DNA from: Methylocystaceae bacterium
GTDB lineage: Bacteria > Pseudomonadota > Alphaproteobacteria > Rhizobiales > Beijerinckiaceae
Length of the DNA stretch: 35,800 bases
Assembly (NCBI GenBank): GCA_009773555.1
Contig: WSXZ01000031.1
Location: forward strand, 1-35,800
Direction: 5' to 3'
The notes under the pieces were generated by a model, which was given only the letters and a program-made list of their open reading frames with translations, ran no database searches and was not told the origin of the DNA. Both the position numbers and the translations under genes were made by a program. Below, piece after piece: positions 7,622 to 18,200 of this stretch. Position 1 is the stretch's first letter; every line of letters begins with the position of its first letter.

Positions 7622-8796
7622 GCGGCGCGCAAAACCCGCTGTATGACGAGCACCGGCTGCCGGAGATCGACCGGCTGCGCGGCCTCGTCATGGTCCTCAT
7701 GGCGCTCGACCATATGCGCGATTTCTTCGACGCCGATGTCATGCGCTTCTCGCCGACCGATCTCGATCACACCTATCCGTTTCTGTTCTTCACGCGCTTC
7801 ATCACGCATTTCTGCGCGCCGACCTTCACCGTTCTCGCCGGAGTGAGCGCCTATCTCTACGGCGTGAAGGTGAAAGACCCCGCGGCGCTTTCGAAATTTC
7901 TCGCCGCGCGGGGCCTGTGGCTCATCTTGCTCGACGCCGCCGTCATAAGCCCGATCTGGGGCATGGGCTGGGGCCGAATCGAGCTATCGACGCTTTGGGC
8001 GATCGGCTGCAGCCTCGTGGCGCTCGCCGCCCTCTCGCGCCTGTCGCCGCGAATTGTGCTGCTTATCGGCGTCGCGATCATCTTCGGCCATAATCTCCTC
8101 GACGGGATCCATGCCGCCGACCTTGGCGCGTTCGGACCGTGGTGGTCTCTGCTGCATGAGCCCGGCAAACTGCCCTTCGGTGCGCCGGGCGGCGTCCTCT
8201 ATCCGGCGCTTCCCTGGATCGGGGTCGGCGCGCTGGGTTACGGACTCGGGCCGCTGTTCCTCAAGCCGGCGATACGGCGCGACCGCACGCTTTTTCTTGC
8301 TGGCGGCGCGGCGCTGGCGCTTTTTGTCGTGCTGCGCTTCTCCAATCTCTACGGCGATCCGCGTCCTTGGAGCGTGCAGCGTGACTCCGTCTTCACCCTG
8401 CTCTCATTTCTCAACGTCACGAAATATCCGCCCTCGCTGCTCTATCTTCTGGTGACGCTTGGCGGCGCGGCGTTGACGCTGCCCGCGTTGGCGCGCGCCG
8501 GAAAAAGAATCGGCGACGCGCTGACGGTCTTTGGCCGCACCCCGTTGTTCTTTTATGTCCTGCATCTTTACGTCGGCGCCCTCGCGGCGCTGGCGCTCAC
8601 CTTCGCGCGCGGCTATTCCCTGGAGGACATCGCGACCTGGTCAAAAGGCGGGGGGCCGCCGCCGGAATTTGGCGTTGGGCTTGCGGGCGCTTACGTCGCC
8701 TGGATCTTGATTGTATTGGCGTTGTATCCGCTGTGCTGCTGGTTTGCGGAGGTGAAGCGCCGACGCCGCGATCTCTGGTGGCTGACGTATTTGTGA
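7579..8796 (+). CDS. DUF1624 / heparan-alpha-glucosaminide N-acetyltransferase-like membrane protein
   Basis: The product is about 405 residues with roughly ten membrane helices. The N-terminal RLPEIDRLRGLVMVLMALDH is the hallmark of the DUF1624/HGSNAT-like acyltransferase superfamily, whose members move acetyl groups across membranes; YeiB and OpgC are more distant relatives. Other conserved parts are TFTVLAGVSAYLYG, YPALPWIGVGALGYGLG and FGRTPLFFYVLHLYVG. The substrate is unknown, with periplasmic glycan modification the usual guess. The start is unclear: no ATG fits, and a TTG at 7579 with GGAG (7567-7570) gives an N-terminus of family-like length while overlapping ccdA by 43 bases. The open frame continues far upstream as an antisense-like shadow of ccdA, which I do not consider coding. 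Coupling to ccdA suggests shared transcription. Confidence 0.85.
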   Translation: MATGTVSWPRQARIGGAQNPLYDEHRLPEIDRLRGLVMVLMALDHMRDFFDADVMRFSPTDLDHTYPFLFFTRFITHFCAPTFTVLAGVSAYLYGVKVKDPAALSKFLAARGLWLILLDAAVISPIWGMGWGRIELSTLWAIGCSLVALAALSRLSPRIVLLIGVAIIFGHNLLDGIHAADLGAFGPWWSLLHEPGKLPFGAPGGVLYPALPWIGVGALGYGLGPLFLKPAIRRDRTLFLAGGAALALFVVLRFSNLYGDPRPWSVQRDSVFTLLSFLNVTKYPPSLLYLLVTLGGAALTLPALARAGKRIGDALTVFGRTPLFFYVLHLYVGALAALALTFARGYSLEDIATWSKGGGPPPEFGVGLAGAYVAWILIVLALYPLCCWFAEVKRRRRDLWWLTYL

Positions 8797-8947
8797 CGCG
8801 GCGTCAAATTGGCGCGCAGCGCCGCCATTAAGGTTTCGGCGTAAGCCGCCTTGGTGGTCGCGCAGCGCGCTTGTATAGAGGAACCCGACCCAGGAGCGCC
8901 GGTTCCCGCTCATATGAGGTCTTACGCCAGAAGGCGGGAAAAACGGA

Positions 8948-11542
8948 ATGCTTGAAAAGCTGGTCGCCTTTTGTCTCCGCTGGCCCTGGACAGTGGTTTT
9001 CCTCACTCTCTGCCTGACGGCGGGGGGCGTTTATGTCACCGCTGAGCGGTTCGCCATCGATACTGACACCGGAAATCTTTTCTCGCCAGATATCCCTTGG
9101 CGCAAGAATGAAGCGGCGCTCTACAAAGCCTTCCCGGACCTCCTCGACGTCATCGTCATCGTCATCGACGGCAAGACCAGCGAAGAGGCCGACGACGCCG
9201 CGAAGCGGCTCAACGCGGCGCTGCAGGACAAGCCTCTCCTGTCGCGCGTATGGCGCCCGGACGAGCACGAATATTTCCGCAAGAACGGCCTGCTGTTCCT
9301 GCCGGTCTCCGACATCGAAAAAAATGTCGGCGTGATGATCGGTCAGCGCGACGTTCTCCAACCGCTCGCCGAAGATCCAAGTTTGCGCGGCCTGGCGAGC
9401 GTGCTCGTCGGCAACTTCAAGTCGGCGTCCGGCAGCGACCGCGCGATGAAAATGTACATCAGCGGCGTCGAGGAGTTTTCCGCCGGGATCGAGCAGGCGC
9501 TCGCTGGAAAGCCGGCGGAGGTCGACTGGGGCAAGCTGCTGGCGTCGGGCGGCAGCGCGCCCGCCGCGCCTGAAATGGACAAGCGACGCATCGTGATCGC
9601 CAAGCCGGTCGTCAATTATTCCGACCTTGAGCCGGGCGCCGACGCGATCAGGCTGGTGCGAAAGACGGCGGCCGAACTTCATCTCGACGAAGAACACGGA
9701 GTCAACCTGCGCTTGACGGGTCAGGTGCCGCTCGCGGACGACGAATTCGCGACGATCTCGGAAAACATGACCCTGAACACGGTTGGCACGCTCGCCGTGG
9801 TGACTCTCATTCTGTTCGCCGCGCTGCGCTCGCCAAAGCTCATTCTCGCCGTCCTCGCCACCCTGCTCGCAGGTCTCGCCATGACGTCGGGGCTTGGGAT
9901 CTTGATGATCGGCCGCTTCAACCTGATCTCGGTCGCCTTCGCCGCGCTGTTCATCGGGCTTGGCGTCGACTTCGGAATCCAGTTTGCGACCCGCTATCGC
10001 GAAGAACGGCACAGCGACGACCATCTCGAACGCTCGCTGCTTTCAGCGACCCGGGGCATCGGCAGCTCGCTGACGCTCGCCGCGGTGTCGCTGCTCGCGG
10101 GCTTCTTCTGCTTTCTGCCGACCTCGTTCAGCGGCGTGTCGGAACTCGGACTCATCGCGGGCGTCGGCATGATCGTCGCCTATGTCGCGACCCTCACGTT
10201 CCTGCCGGCGGCGATCAAATTGCTGCGCCCGCGGGCGGAGCATGTGCCGATCGCGACCACGTCGCTCGCCGCCGTGGACCACTGGATCGCGCATCACCGC
10301 GCCTTCGTGCTGATCGCCACGGCTATCGTCGTGCTCGCCGGCATGCCGGCGCTGATGCATCTGAGCTTCGACTCCAATCCGATGAATCTGCGCGATCAGA
10401 AGGTGGAATCGGTCGCCACTTTTCTGGATCTCTCCAAGGACCCAAAGACGGCGCCAAACAAGATCGAGGTGCTCGCGCCCTCGATCGAAGCCGCGCGCGA
10501 ACTGGAAAAGAAGATCGAGGCGCTGCCTGAAGTCGATCATGTCGACTCGATCGACTCATTGGTCCCCAAGGATCAGGACGACAAGCTCGCCCTCGTCGAC
10601 ATGGCCGTTTCCCAATTGCGCGGCGTGCTGAATCCCAAGCTGAAATCGCCGCCAAGCGACGCCCAGACGGTCAAGGCGCTGACGGACGCCGCCAAGGCGC
10701 TGCGCCGCGCGACGGCGAAGAAGCCCATCCCGGCCGTGACGCGCTTCGCCAACGACCTCGACGCTCTCGCCAAGGCGAGCCCGGAGACGCGCGCGGCGGC
10801 GCGCCAGGCGGTGTTCGGCGGCTTCGACAAGATGCTCGGCGAAATCCGTCAGGCGCTGCAAGCGCAGCGCGTGACGGTCGACACGCTGCCCGCGGATTTG
10901 CGTAGCGACTGGATTTCCAGCACCGGCTTGGTGCGCGTCGAGGTGACGCCCAAAGGCGACAGCAATGACCGTGTCGTCATGACCGAATTCGCCCAAGCGA
11001 TGCAGGCCATCGCGCCCGACGCGAGCGGTCCGCCGGTGATCGTGTCGGAAGCGCAAAAAACCATTACGCGCGCGTTTCTCGAAGCTGGACTCTACGCCTT
11101 TATCGCGATCTTCATCATCTTGGCGGTGGCGCTGCGCAATCCGCTCGATGTCGCCTTGACGCTGGGCCCGCTGGTTCTCGCCGGCATCATGAGTCTTCAG
11201 GCCGCTGACTTACTTGGCATGTCGCTCAATTTCGCCAACATCATTGCGCTGCCGCTGATGTTCGGCGTCGGCGTCGCCTTCCACATCTATTATGTCATCG
11301 CTTGGCGAAAGGGCGTCGTCGACATGTTGGCGTCGAGCCTGACTCGCGCCATCTTTTTCAGTTCTCTAACGACGGGCACCGCTTTTGGCAGCTTGATCCT
11401 GTCGAGCCATCCCGGAACCGCGAGCATGGGCCAACTTCTCGCCATTGCGCTGTTCTTCACATTGCTCGCGGCCTTCATTATCGTGCCGGCGTTTCTTGGC
11501 CCGCCGCGCGCCCCCTCGACGGATGCGGGGGACGTGGCTTGA
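8948..11542 (+). CDS. hpnN: Hopanoid-associated RND transporter (HpnN-like, MMPL family)
   Basis: The 864-residue protein has the two-fold layout of RND/MMPL transporters: one helix (12-31), a large periplasmic loop, five helices (about 277-430), then the same again with the last helices near 700-855. The AIDTDTGNLFSPDIPWR segment after helix 1 is typical of HpnN, which moves hopanoids to the outer membrane in hopanoid-producing bacteria. The first half has IGLGVDFGIQFATRYREE with the likely proton-relay Asp341. The second half has FGVGVAFHIYYVIAWRKG, with Ala where the first half has Asp. No hopanoid synthesis gene lies in this window. The start codon has a poor ribosome site. Assignment to HpnN over another sterol-sensing-type RND protein rests on length and N-terminal motif. 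Confidence 0.88.
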   Translation: MLEKLVAFCLRWPWTVVFLTLCLTAGGVYVTAERFAIDTDTGNLFSPDIPWRKNEAALYKAFPDLLDVIVIVIDGKTSEEADDAAKRLNAALQDKPLLSRVWRPDEHEYFRKNGLLFLPVSDIEKNVGVMIGQRDVLQPLAEDPSLRGLASVLVGNFKSASGSDRAMKMYISGVEEFSAGIEQALAGKPAEVDWGKLLASGGSAPAAPEMDKRRIVIAKPVVNYSDLEPGADAIRLVRKTAAELHLDEEHGVNLRLTGQVPLADDEFATISENMTLNTVGTLAVVTLILFAALRSPKLILAVLATLLAGLAMTSGLGILMIGRFNLISVAFAALFIGLGVDFGIQFATRYREERHSDDHLERSLLSATRGIGSSLTLAAVSLLAGFFCFLPTSFSGVSELGLIAGVGMIVAYVATLTFLPAAIKLLRPRAEHVPIATTSLAAVDHWIAHHRAFVLIATAIVVLAGMPALMHLSFDSNPMNLRDQKVESVATFLDLSKDPKTAPNKIEVLAPSIEAARELEKKIEALPEVDHVDSIDSLVPKDQDDKLALVDMAVSQLRGVLNPKLKSPPSDAQTVKALTDAAKALRRATAKKPIPAVTRFANDLDALAKASPETRAAARQAVFGGFDKMLGEIRQALQAQRVTVDTLPADLRSDWISSTGLVRVEVTPKGDSNDRVVMTEFAQAMQAIAPDASGPPVIVSEAQKTITRAFLEAGLYAFIAIFIILAVALRNPLDVALTLGPLVLAGIMSLQAADLLGMSLNFANIIALPLMFGVGVAFHIYYVIAWRKGVVDMLASSLTRAIFFSSLTTGTAFGSLILSSHPGTASMGQLLAIALFFTLLAAFIIVPAFLGPPRAPSTDAGDVA

Positions 11543-11615
11543 CGGAGTCGGCGTTCCGCCGTTCGCTACTTTGAGCGAATCGTATTCATTGCAACTGAAA
11601 CAGAGGTCCCGCGTC

Positions 11616-12188
11616 ATGAGAAAAGCCCTTCTACGCATCGCGATGGCGACGGCCCTCTGCGCCCCAACGGCGGCGTACGCCGCCGACGGCGTTTACGGCG
11701 TCTGGGTTCGCGAAGGACATCCGAACGACAAGCTGGAATTCTACGACTGCTCGGGCAAGCTTTGCGCCAAGGGCATCGAGGCGATGCCCGATGGCTCGCC
11801 GGCCCCTCAGGTCCTGCGCAACGCCGCAAAAACAACGCCCAACCACTGGGAGGGCGAGATCAATGATCCCGAAAGCGGCAAGACCTACATCGGCAAGATC
11901 GCGCTTGATTCGCCAACGACGCTGACGATGACCGGCTGCCTCGTCTCCTTCCTGTGCCAAAGCGAGACCTGGACGAAAGTTTCCGGCCCGACCAAGCCGG
12001 CGGCCGACGCCAAGCCCGCCGGACAGCCTGCCGCCAAAACGGCCGCGCCCGCGCCGGACGCGAAGGAGCCTGCCGCGGCGAAACCCGCCGCCCACGAACC
12101 GGCGGCCAAGGAGACGGCGAAGCCCGCGGCCAAGGCGGCGAAACCGGCGAAAGGCAAGACGACAGCCCCTCCAGCCGCAACGGAATAA
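11616..12188 (+). CDS. Secreted DUF2147 protein with Ala/Lys/Pro-rich tail
   Basis: The product is 190 residues. Residues 1-22 form a signal peptide ending TAAYAADG. The DUF2147 domain (about 23-122) starts with the typical DGVYGVWVREG and includes KLEFYDCSGKLC and LTMTGCLVSFLCQSETWTKV, a small lipocalin-like beta barrel. Four cysteines (45, 50, 108, 114) may form two disulfides. From about 126 to the end the protein is a low-complexity Ala/Lys/Pro tail (repeats such as KPAA and KETAKPAA) that could bind acidic polymers or the cell wall. I chose the ATG at 11616 because the signal peptide starts there and AGAGGT precedes it. It follows hpnN by 73 bases on the same strand and may share its transcript. 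The function of DUF2147 is unknown. Confidence 0.88.
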   Translation: MRKALLRIAMATALCAPTAAYAADGVYGVWVREGHPNDKLEFYDCSGKLCAKGIEAMPDGSPAPQVLRNAAKTTPNHWEGEINDPESGKTYIGKIALDSPTTLTMTGCLVSFLCQSETWTKVSGPTKPAADAKPAGQPAAKTAAPAPDAKEPAAAKPAAHEPAAKETAKPAAKAAKPAKGKTTAPPAATE

Positions 12189-12463
12189 CGGCCCGTTGCG
12201 GCGCGCGGCGGTCCTTACCGATACGTAACTTGACCGTCGCGGCGCGCCGCGCGAGCTTAGACCTCACAGCTTTCGCGCGTTGACGGCCAGCGCGCGCCTC
12301 CCCGCCGCCGCTCAAAGACCCGCAACTCGCTGCTCGTCAGATTTTCGGACGAGCGAAAGCGAGCCGCAGAGACGAGCGAGAGGCCTTCCCGGCGCCTTCG
12401 CCGACGCTTAAGGAAGGGGATGCACGCGGCCGTTCCCGCGGTCCCTCCGGAGACGTCTGCTAC

Positions 12464-14008
12464 TTGACCGCGCCCGCTCTGTCTCGCTCTTTTCGACCAG
12501 CGCTGGCGGCCGCCGCGGCGCTCGCGGCGGCGCTCGCGGGCTGTGATCTCGAGTGGGACAAGCCCGATCTCTCCGCCCCGCCGCCCGCGCAATTTCGCGA
12601 AGCGAAGCCGCAGCCGCAGCCCCCCATCGCCGGCGGGCGGGATTTCGCCGCCAAATTCGGCTCGAAGGAACTGACCGAACTCGTGGAGCGCGCGCTCGAC
12701 GACAACCAGGATATCGCAGCCGCAATCGCCCGCATCACCCAGGCCGACGCCCAGGCGCGAGTGTCGAGCGCTGCGCTGTTTCCAACCGTTAATATGACCG
12801 ATATCGCCCGCTCGACGCGCGTTCCCGGCACGACGATCAACGTAGGCTCCTCAAGCACCGGCTTTAATCCTGCAACGTCGACCACCGGATCGCAGCAAGG
12901 CTTCGACGCGCGGACCTTCGGCTTCTTCCAGCTTGCGCTTACGGCAAGCTACGAGGTGGATTTTTGGGGCAAGAATGAGAACGCCTCGAAAGCCGCGCGC
13001 ATCCTCGCCAATGTCTCGCGCTTCGATCGCAACGTTGTTGAAATCTCGACCGTCGCGGCCGTGCTGAACGCCTACTTCCAGGTGCTCACGGCGCAGGACC
13101 GTCTGCGCATCGCCAATCAGAACGTCGCGATCGCACAAGGGGTCATGGACGCCATCAACGCGCGGCTTGAAGCCGGGACGGCGACCGTGCTCGACACCTC
13201 GCAGCAGGAAACCATACTTGCTCAACAGCGCGCGACGATCCCGCCGCTCGAGCAGACCTTGCGCCAGACGCGCAACAACCTTGCCGTATTGCTGGGACAG
13301 ACCCCCGAAAGCATGACTGTAAAGGGCGGCTCGCTCGTAAAGCTCAAGTTTCCGCAGATTGCGCCAGGGCTGCCCTCCGAAGTGCTGCTGCGCCGCCCGG
13401 ACGTCGCCGAAGCGGAAGCGCGCCTCGCGTCCCAGGAATTCTCGGTGTTGCAGGCGCGGGCCGCCTTTTTCCCGTCCCTGACGCTGACAGGGCTCTATGG
13501 ATTCCAGAGTTCGATGTTGACGACGCTCATTATGAGGCCGGACGCGATCGCCTGGCAGATCGCCGGCTCGCTCACGCAGCCCGTGTTCGACGGCTGGAAC
13601 CTGCAGGGCCAATATGATCTGCAGAAGGGCCGATATTCCGAATTAGCGGCGCTTTATCGCAAGCAGATTCTAACCGCTCTGTCCGATACTGAGAACGCGC
13701 TGATTGCAATACGCGAAACGGACCGCCAGATGAAGCTCCTGGGCGTCGCCGTCTCCGCGGCGCGACGCGCATTGGACGCCGTAGAGATGCGTCTGCGGGA
13801 AGGGACAATCGATATCGTGCAGCTGGCGCAGACGCAGACGACGTATTTCCAGACGCAGGACCAGCTCGCGGTTGCGCGTCTCTCCCACTACCAGGCGGCG
13901 ACGAGCCTGTATCAGGCGCTCGGCGGCGGCTGGTCGCCGACGACCCGCGAAATCGAGATCACTCGCTCCAACGCCGCTTATGAGGCCGACAGGGGACCAT
14001 GGCCATGA
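12464..14008 (+). CDS. Outer-membrane efflux lipoprotein (TolC/OprM/NodT family)
   Basis: This is the outer-membrane channel of the tripartite pump encoded by the next three genes. The 514-residue product begins with a lipoprotein signal peptide whose lipobox LAGC places the lipidated cysteine at residue 27. Two outer-membrane efflux (OEP) repeats follow, including SYEVDFWGKNENASKAA, LLRRPDVAEAEARLASQ and QPVFDGWNLQGQYD, all typical of the NodT/OprM group. The start is TTG at 12464, supported by the lipobox distance and by a modest GGAGA site 10 or so bases upstream. Its stop overlaps the adaptor start by 10 bases. Having the channel first in the operon differs from Pseudomonas MuxABC-OpmB, where it comes last. 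The operon promoter should lie in 12189-12463, where I see no clear consensus and no regulator gene. Confidence 0.93.
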   Translation: MTAPALSRSFRPALAAAAALAAALAGCDLEWDKPDLSAPPPAQFREAKPQPQPPIAGGRDFAAKFGSKELTELVERALDDNQDIAAAIARITQADAQARVSSAALFPTVNMTDIARSTRVPGTTINVGSSSTGFNPATSTTGSQQGFDARTFGFFQLALTASYEVDFWGKNENASKAARILANVSRFDRNVVEISTVAAVLNAYFQVLTAQDRLRIANQNVAIAQGVMDAINARLEAGTATVLDTSQQETILAQQRATIPPLEQTLRQTRNNLAVLLGQTPESMTVKGGSLVKLKFPQIAPGLPSEVLLRRPDVAEAEARLASQEFSVLQARAAFFPSLTLTGLYGFQSSMLTTLIMRPDAIAWQIAGSLTQPVFDGWNLQGQYDLQKGRYSELAALYRKQILTALSDTENALIAIRETDRQMKLLGVAVSAARRALDAVEMRLREGTIDIVQLAQTQTTYFQTQDQLAVARLSHYQAATSLYQALGGGWSPTTREIEITRSNAAYEADRGPWP

Positions 14009-15276
14009 CCCGCGTCAGCCGAAGAGTGCTGCTTGCGGTCGGCGCGCTCGCGCTCGCCGGCGCCCTTGCGTGGGCGTATCAGACGGGCAGGCTTCCCGGG
14101 TTCGCCGCCAAAAACGCCGCTAAGGACCAGGGCCCCGTCGCGGGGCGTTCCGGCGGCGGGCGCAGCGAGGGGACCGTCACCGTCACCGCAGCCAAGGTGC
14201 GCATCGACGACGTGCCCGTGACCATTGACGCCGTCGGCACCGTGCAGGCGCTCAACACGGTGACGATTCGCACGCAGGTGGACGGGAGGCTGTTGCGCCT
14301 CGCCTTCACGGAGGGACAGGACGTCCGCAAAGGCGACATATTGGCCGAAATCGATCCGGCGCTGTACCAGGCGCAGTATGATCAGGCGGTGGCCAAAAGA
14401 GCGCAGGACGAGGCCAATCTCGCCAACGCTCGCGTCGATCTCGCGCGCTACGAAAGACTCCTGGTCGGCGCCTACGCCTCGAAGCAGCAACACGCCACTC
14501 AAAAGGCGTCCGTCGCCCAGCTCGAAGCGCTGGTGCGCGCCGATAAAGCGGCGATCGACAACGCCAAAACGACGCTGGACTATGCGACGATCCGCTCGCC
14601 GATCGACGGGCGCGCCGGCATCCGCCTCGTCGACGTCGGCAATATTCTGCACCCGTCCGACCAGACCGGCATTGTCGTCATCACGCAGCTGAAGCCGATC
14701 TATGTTGTGTTCACGTTGCCTCAGCAGGCGTTGCCGGCGGTGCAGAAGGCGCAAGGAAAGGCCAAGGTTTCGGCGCTCGGTCCGGACAACGCCACGCCGA
14801 TCGAAGTCGGCGAGCTGACCGTCATCGACAATCAGATCGACCAGCAGACGGGCACGGTGCGTTTGAAAGCGACCTTCGCCAATCCGAACCTGGCGCTCTG
14901 GCCCGGCCAGTTCGTCAATGTGCGGCTGATGCTCGATACGATGAAGAATGTTCTCGTGGCGCCGAGTCAGGCCGTGCAGCGCGGGCCGAACGGCGCTTTC
15001 GTCTATATCCTGGAGCCCGATGACGTCGCCACGATGCGCCCGGTGACGACAGGCCGACAGGATGAGACGATCGCCGTTGTCACTTCGGGGCTCGAGCCCG
15101 GCGAAGTCTTGATCACAAGCGGCTTCTCGCGGCTGTCGGATGGCGCGAAAGTGCGCGCCATGAATGCGCCGGAAACCGCCAACGCCGAAAAAAATGACCC
15201 GGGCGCCGAAGACCGGCGCAGCGCGCCCAGCGAAGCGCCTGCGCCTGCGATGCGAGGTAATCGGACGAAAAGATGA
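13999..15276 (+). CDS. mdtA: RND efflux periplasmic adaptor (MdtA/MuxA-like)
   Basis: The 425-residue membrane-fusion protein connects the inner-membrane RND permeases to the outer-membrane channel. An N-terminal hydrophobic anchor or uncleaved signal covers residues 9-27. The lipoyl-like half motifs are VDGRLLRLAFTEGQDVRKGD and, after a coiled-coil hairpin, DYATIRSPIDGRAGIRLVDVGN, a combination typical of MdtA. The beta-barrel region includes ALWPGQFVNVRLML. The gene overlaps the end of the outer-membrane gene by 10 bases and shares an ATGA with the first permease gene, so the four are translationally coupled. A second ATG at 14005 is an equally possible start. Substrate range is not predictable from sequence; E. 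coli MdtABC exports novobiocin and bile salts. Confidence 0.93.
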   Translation: MAMTRVSRRVLLAVGALALAGALAWAYQTGRLPGFAAKNAAKDQGPVAGRSGGGRSEGTVTVTAAKVRIDDVPVTIDAVGTVQALNTVTIRTQVDGRLLRLAFTEGQDVRKGDILAEIDPALYQAQYDQAVAKRAQDEANLANARVDLARYERLLVGAYASKQQHATQKASVAQLEALVRADKAAIDNAKTTLDYATIRSPIDGRAGIRLVDVGNILHPSDQTGIVVITQLKPIYVVFTLPQQALPAVQKAQGKAKVSALGPDNATPIEVGELTVIDNQIDQQTGTVRLKATFANPNLALWPGQFVNVRLMLDTMKNVLVAPSQAVQRGPNGAFVYILEPDDVATMRPVTTGRQDETIAVVTSGLEPGEVLITSGFSRLSDGAKVRAMNAPETANAEKNDPGAEDRRSAPSEAPAPAMRGNRTKR

Positions 15277-18200
15277 ATGTTTCGGCGCCCTTCATTCAAC
15301 GGCCGGTGGCGACGTCGCTCTTGGCGTTCGCCGCGCTGCTGTTTGGCGTGATGGGCTATCTGCGGCTTCCCGTCTCGCCGTTGCCGCAGGTCGATTTTCC
15401 GACCATTCAGGTGACGACGCAGCTTCCGGGCGCCAACCCCGACACGATCGCCTCACTGGTGACAGCGTCGCTCGAACGGCAGTTTGGCCAGATACCGTCG
15501 CTGACCAGCATGTCGTCGCAAAGCTCGTTCGGGCTGTCACAGATCACGCTGCAGTTCGACCTCGACCGCGACATCGACGCGGCCGCGCAGGACATTCAGG
15601 CGGCGATCAACGCGGCCGCCTCGACGCTGCCCCGCAACCTTCCCTATCCGCCGGTCTACGCCAAGGTGAACCCCGCCGATACGCCGATCCTGACGCTGAC
15701 GCTGCGCTCGAAGACCGCCACGCTGCGAGATTTGAGCGATCGGGCCGACACCTTGATCGCGCCGCAGCTCTCGCAGGTCACCGGTGTGGGGCGCGTGTCG
15801 GTGCAGGGCGGCGTCCGCCCCGCCGTGCGCATCCAGGCCGATCTCGGCCGGCTCGCCGCCAATCGCATCAGCATGGAGGAGCTGCGCCTCGCCATCGCCG
15901 CGGCGAACGTCGCCGGCGCCAAGGGTTCGCTCGACGGCAGGCGGCAGTCCTATACCCTCGACGCCAACGACCAGATTCTGCGCGCCAGTCAATACAATGA
16001 CATCATCGTCACGTGGCGCAATGGCGCGCCGGTGGCGCTTCGCGACGTTGCGCAGGTGGTCGATGGGCTCGAGAACTCGCGCGTCGGCGGCTGGCATAAT
16101 GGCGAGCAGACGGTCGTTCTCGACGTGCTGCGACAGCCCGGCGCCAATATCATCAACACCGTCGAGCTGGTGAAGAAGGAGCTGCCGCAAATTCAGCAGG
16201 CGCTTCCCGCCGGCATGTCTCTTGAGATCGTCAACGACCGGACCGTTACGATCCGGGCCTCGATTTTCGAGGTGCAGCTGACGCTCGTCATCGCCGCGGC
16301 GCTCGTCGTGCTCGTGGTGTTAATGTTTCTGCGCAGCTGGCGCGCGACGATCATCGCCGGCGTCAGCCTGCCGCTCTCGATCATCGCCACCTTCTCGATC
16401 ATGTGGGCCGCGGGCTTCTCGCTCGACAACCTGTCGCTGATGGCGCTGACCATCGGCACGGGCTTCATCGTCGACGACGCGATCGTGATGATCGAGAACA
16501 TCGTGCGCAATATCGAGGAAGGCAAAGCGCCGCGTCAGGCCGCGCTCGACGGCGCCCGCCAAATCAGCTTCACGGTCGTATCGCTCACCGTCTCGCTTAT
16601 CGCCGTCTTTATACCGCTGCTGTTCATGACCGGCATTGTCGGGCGGATGTTCAGCGAATTCGCGTTGACGTTGACGATCGCCGTCGTCGTCTCGGCGGTG
16701 ATCTCGCTGACCCTGACGCCGATGCTCTGCGCGGTTCTGCTGCGTTTTGCGCCGCCGAGGGGTCCCTCCCGCTGGGAGACGCTTTCGCTTGCGCTCGACC
16801 GTGGCTATTACGTGTCGCTCGACTGGGCGCTCAAGCGCGAAAAACTCATGCTGGCGATCACCGTCGCGACTCTCGCGCTCACCGTCGCGCTCTATGTGGT
16901 GATTCCCAAGGGCTTCCTGCCGCGGCAGGACACTGGCGTGCTGTCGGTGGTTCTAGAGGCCTCGGCGGACGCGTCCTTCGACAAAATGACGGCGCTGCAG
17001 GCGAAGGTCTCCGAGGAGTTCCGCCGTGACCCGGACGTCAGGGCGGTGACGTCCGTGCTCGGCGTCGGGCCGCTCAATGCGACGACCAATGTGGCGCGGC
17101 TCACCGTGATGCTGCGCCCGCATAGCGAGCGCCACGAGAATGCTGAAAAGATTGCGGACCGGCTGAAGGCCGCGGGGCAAAAACTCCCTGGCGTCGCGCT
17201 GTACGTCCAGCCGGTGCAAGACATTCAGATCACGACGCGGCCGAGCCGCTCGCAGTATCAGTATACGCTGACCTCCCCCGACCGCGAGGAATTGCTGCTC
17301 TGGTCGAATCGATTGCTCGACAGCCTGCGCGAGACCCCGGGGTTGCGCAATGTCGCCGCCGAAACGCAGGACGGCGGCCTGCGCACGCTCATGCGCATCG
17401 ACCGAGAGAAAATGGGGCGGCTCGGCATCACCGCGCAGATGGTCGATGACGTGCTCAACGACGCCTTCGGACAGCGGCAGATCTCGACAATCTACACGCA
17501 ATCAAACCAGTATCGCGTCATTCTCGAAGCCGCCGCGCAATATCAGCGCGACCCGTCGGCTCTGGAAAAGCTCTATGTCGCGCCGCTCGGCGGCGGACCG
17601 CAGACGCCGCTTGCGAGTTTTGTGAGGCTGGAGAACCTCTCGGCGCCGCTGACCGTCGCGCATGAGGACCAATTTCCGGCGTCGACGATCAGCTTCGACC
17701 TTGCGGAGGGCTACGCGCTTGGCGACGCGGTGAAAATGATCGCCAACGCGGAGGCCGCGATCGGCATGCCGTCGTCGATCCTTGGCGTATTCAGCGCCGA
17801 CGCCGCCGAATTCAACAAGTCGCTGGCGAGCGAGCCCTGGCTCATACTTGCGGCGGTCGTGTCGATCTATGTCGTGCTCGGCGTTCTCTACGAGAGCTTC
17901 GCCCATCCTTTCACCGTTTTGACGACTCTGCCCTCGGCGGGCGTCGGCGCACTGGTCGCGCTTCTCCTATTTCGAATCGAGATGTCCATCGTCGCGCTGA
18001 TCGGCGTCGTTCTGCTGATGGGCATCGTCAAGAAGAATGCGATCATGATGATCGACTTCGCGCTGGACGCCGAGCGCGACGACGGGCTTTCGGCGCGTGA
18101 GGCGATCGTGCGCGCCTGCCATCTGCGCTTCCGTCCGATCATGATGACGACGCTTGCCGCGCTCTTTGGCGCGCTGCCGCTCGCGCTCTCGCATGGGCCG

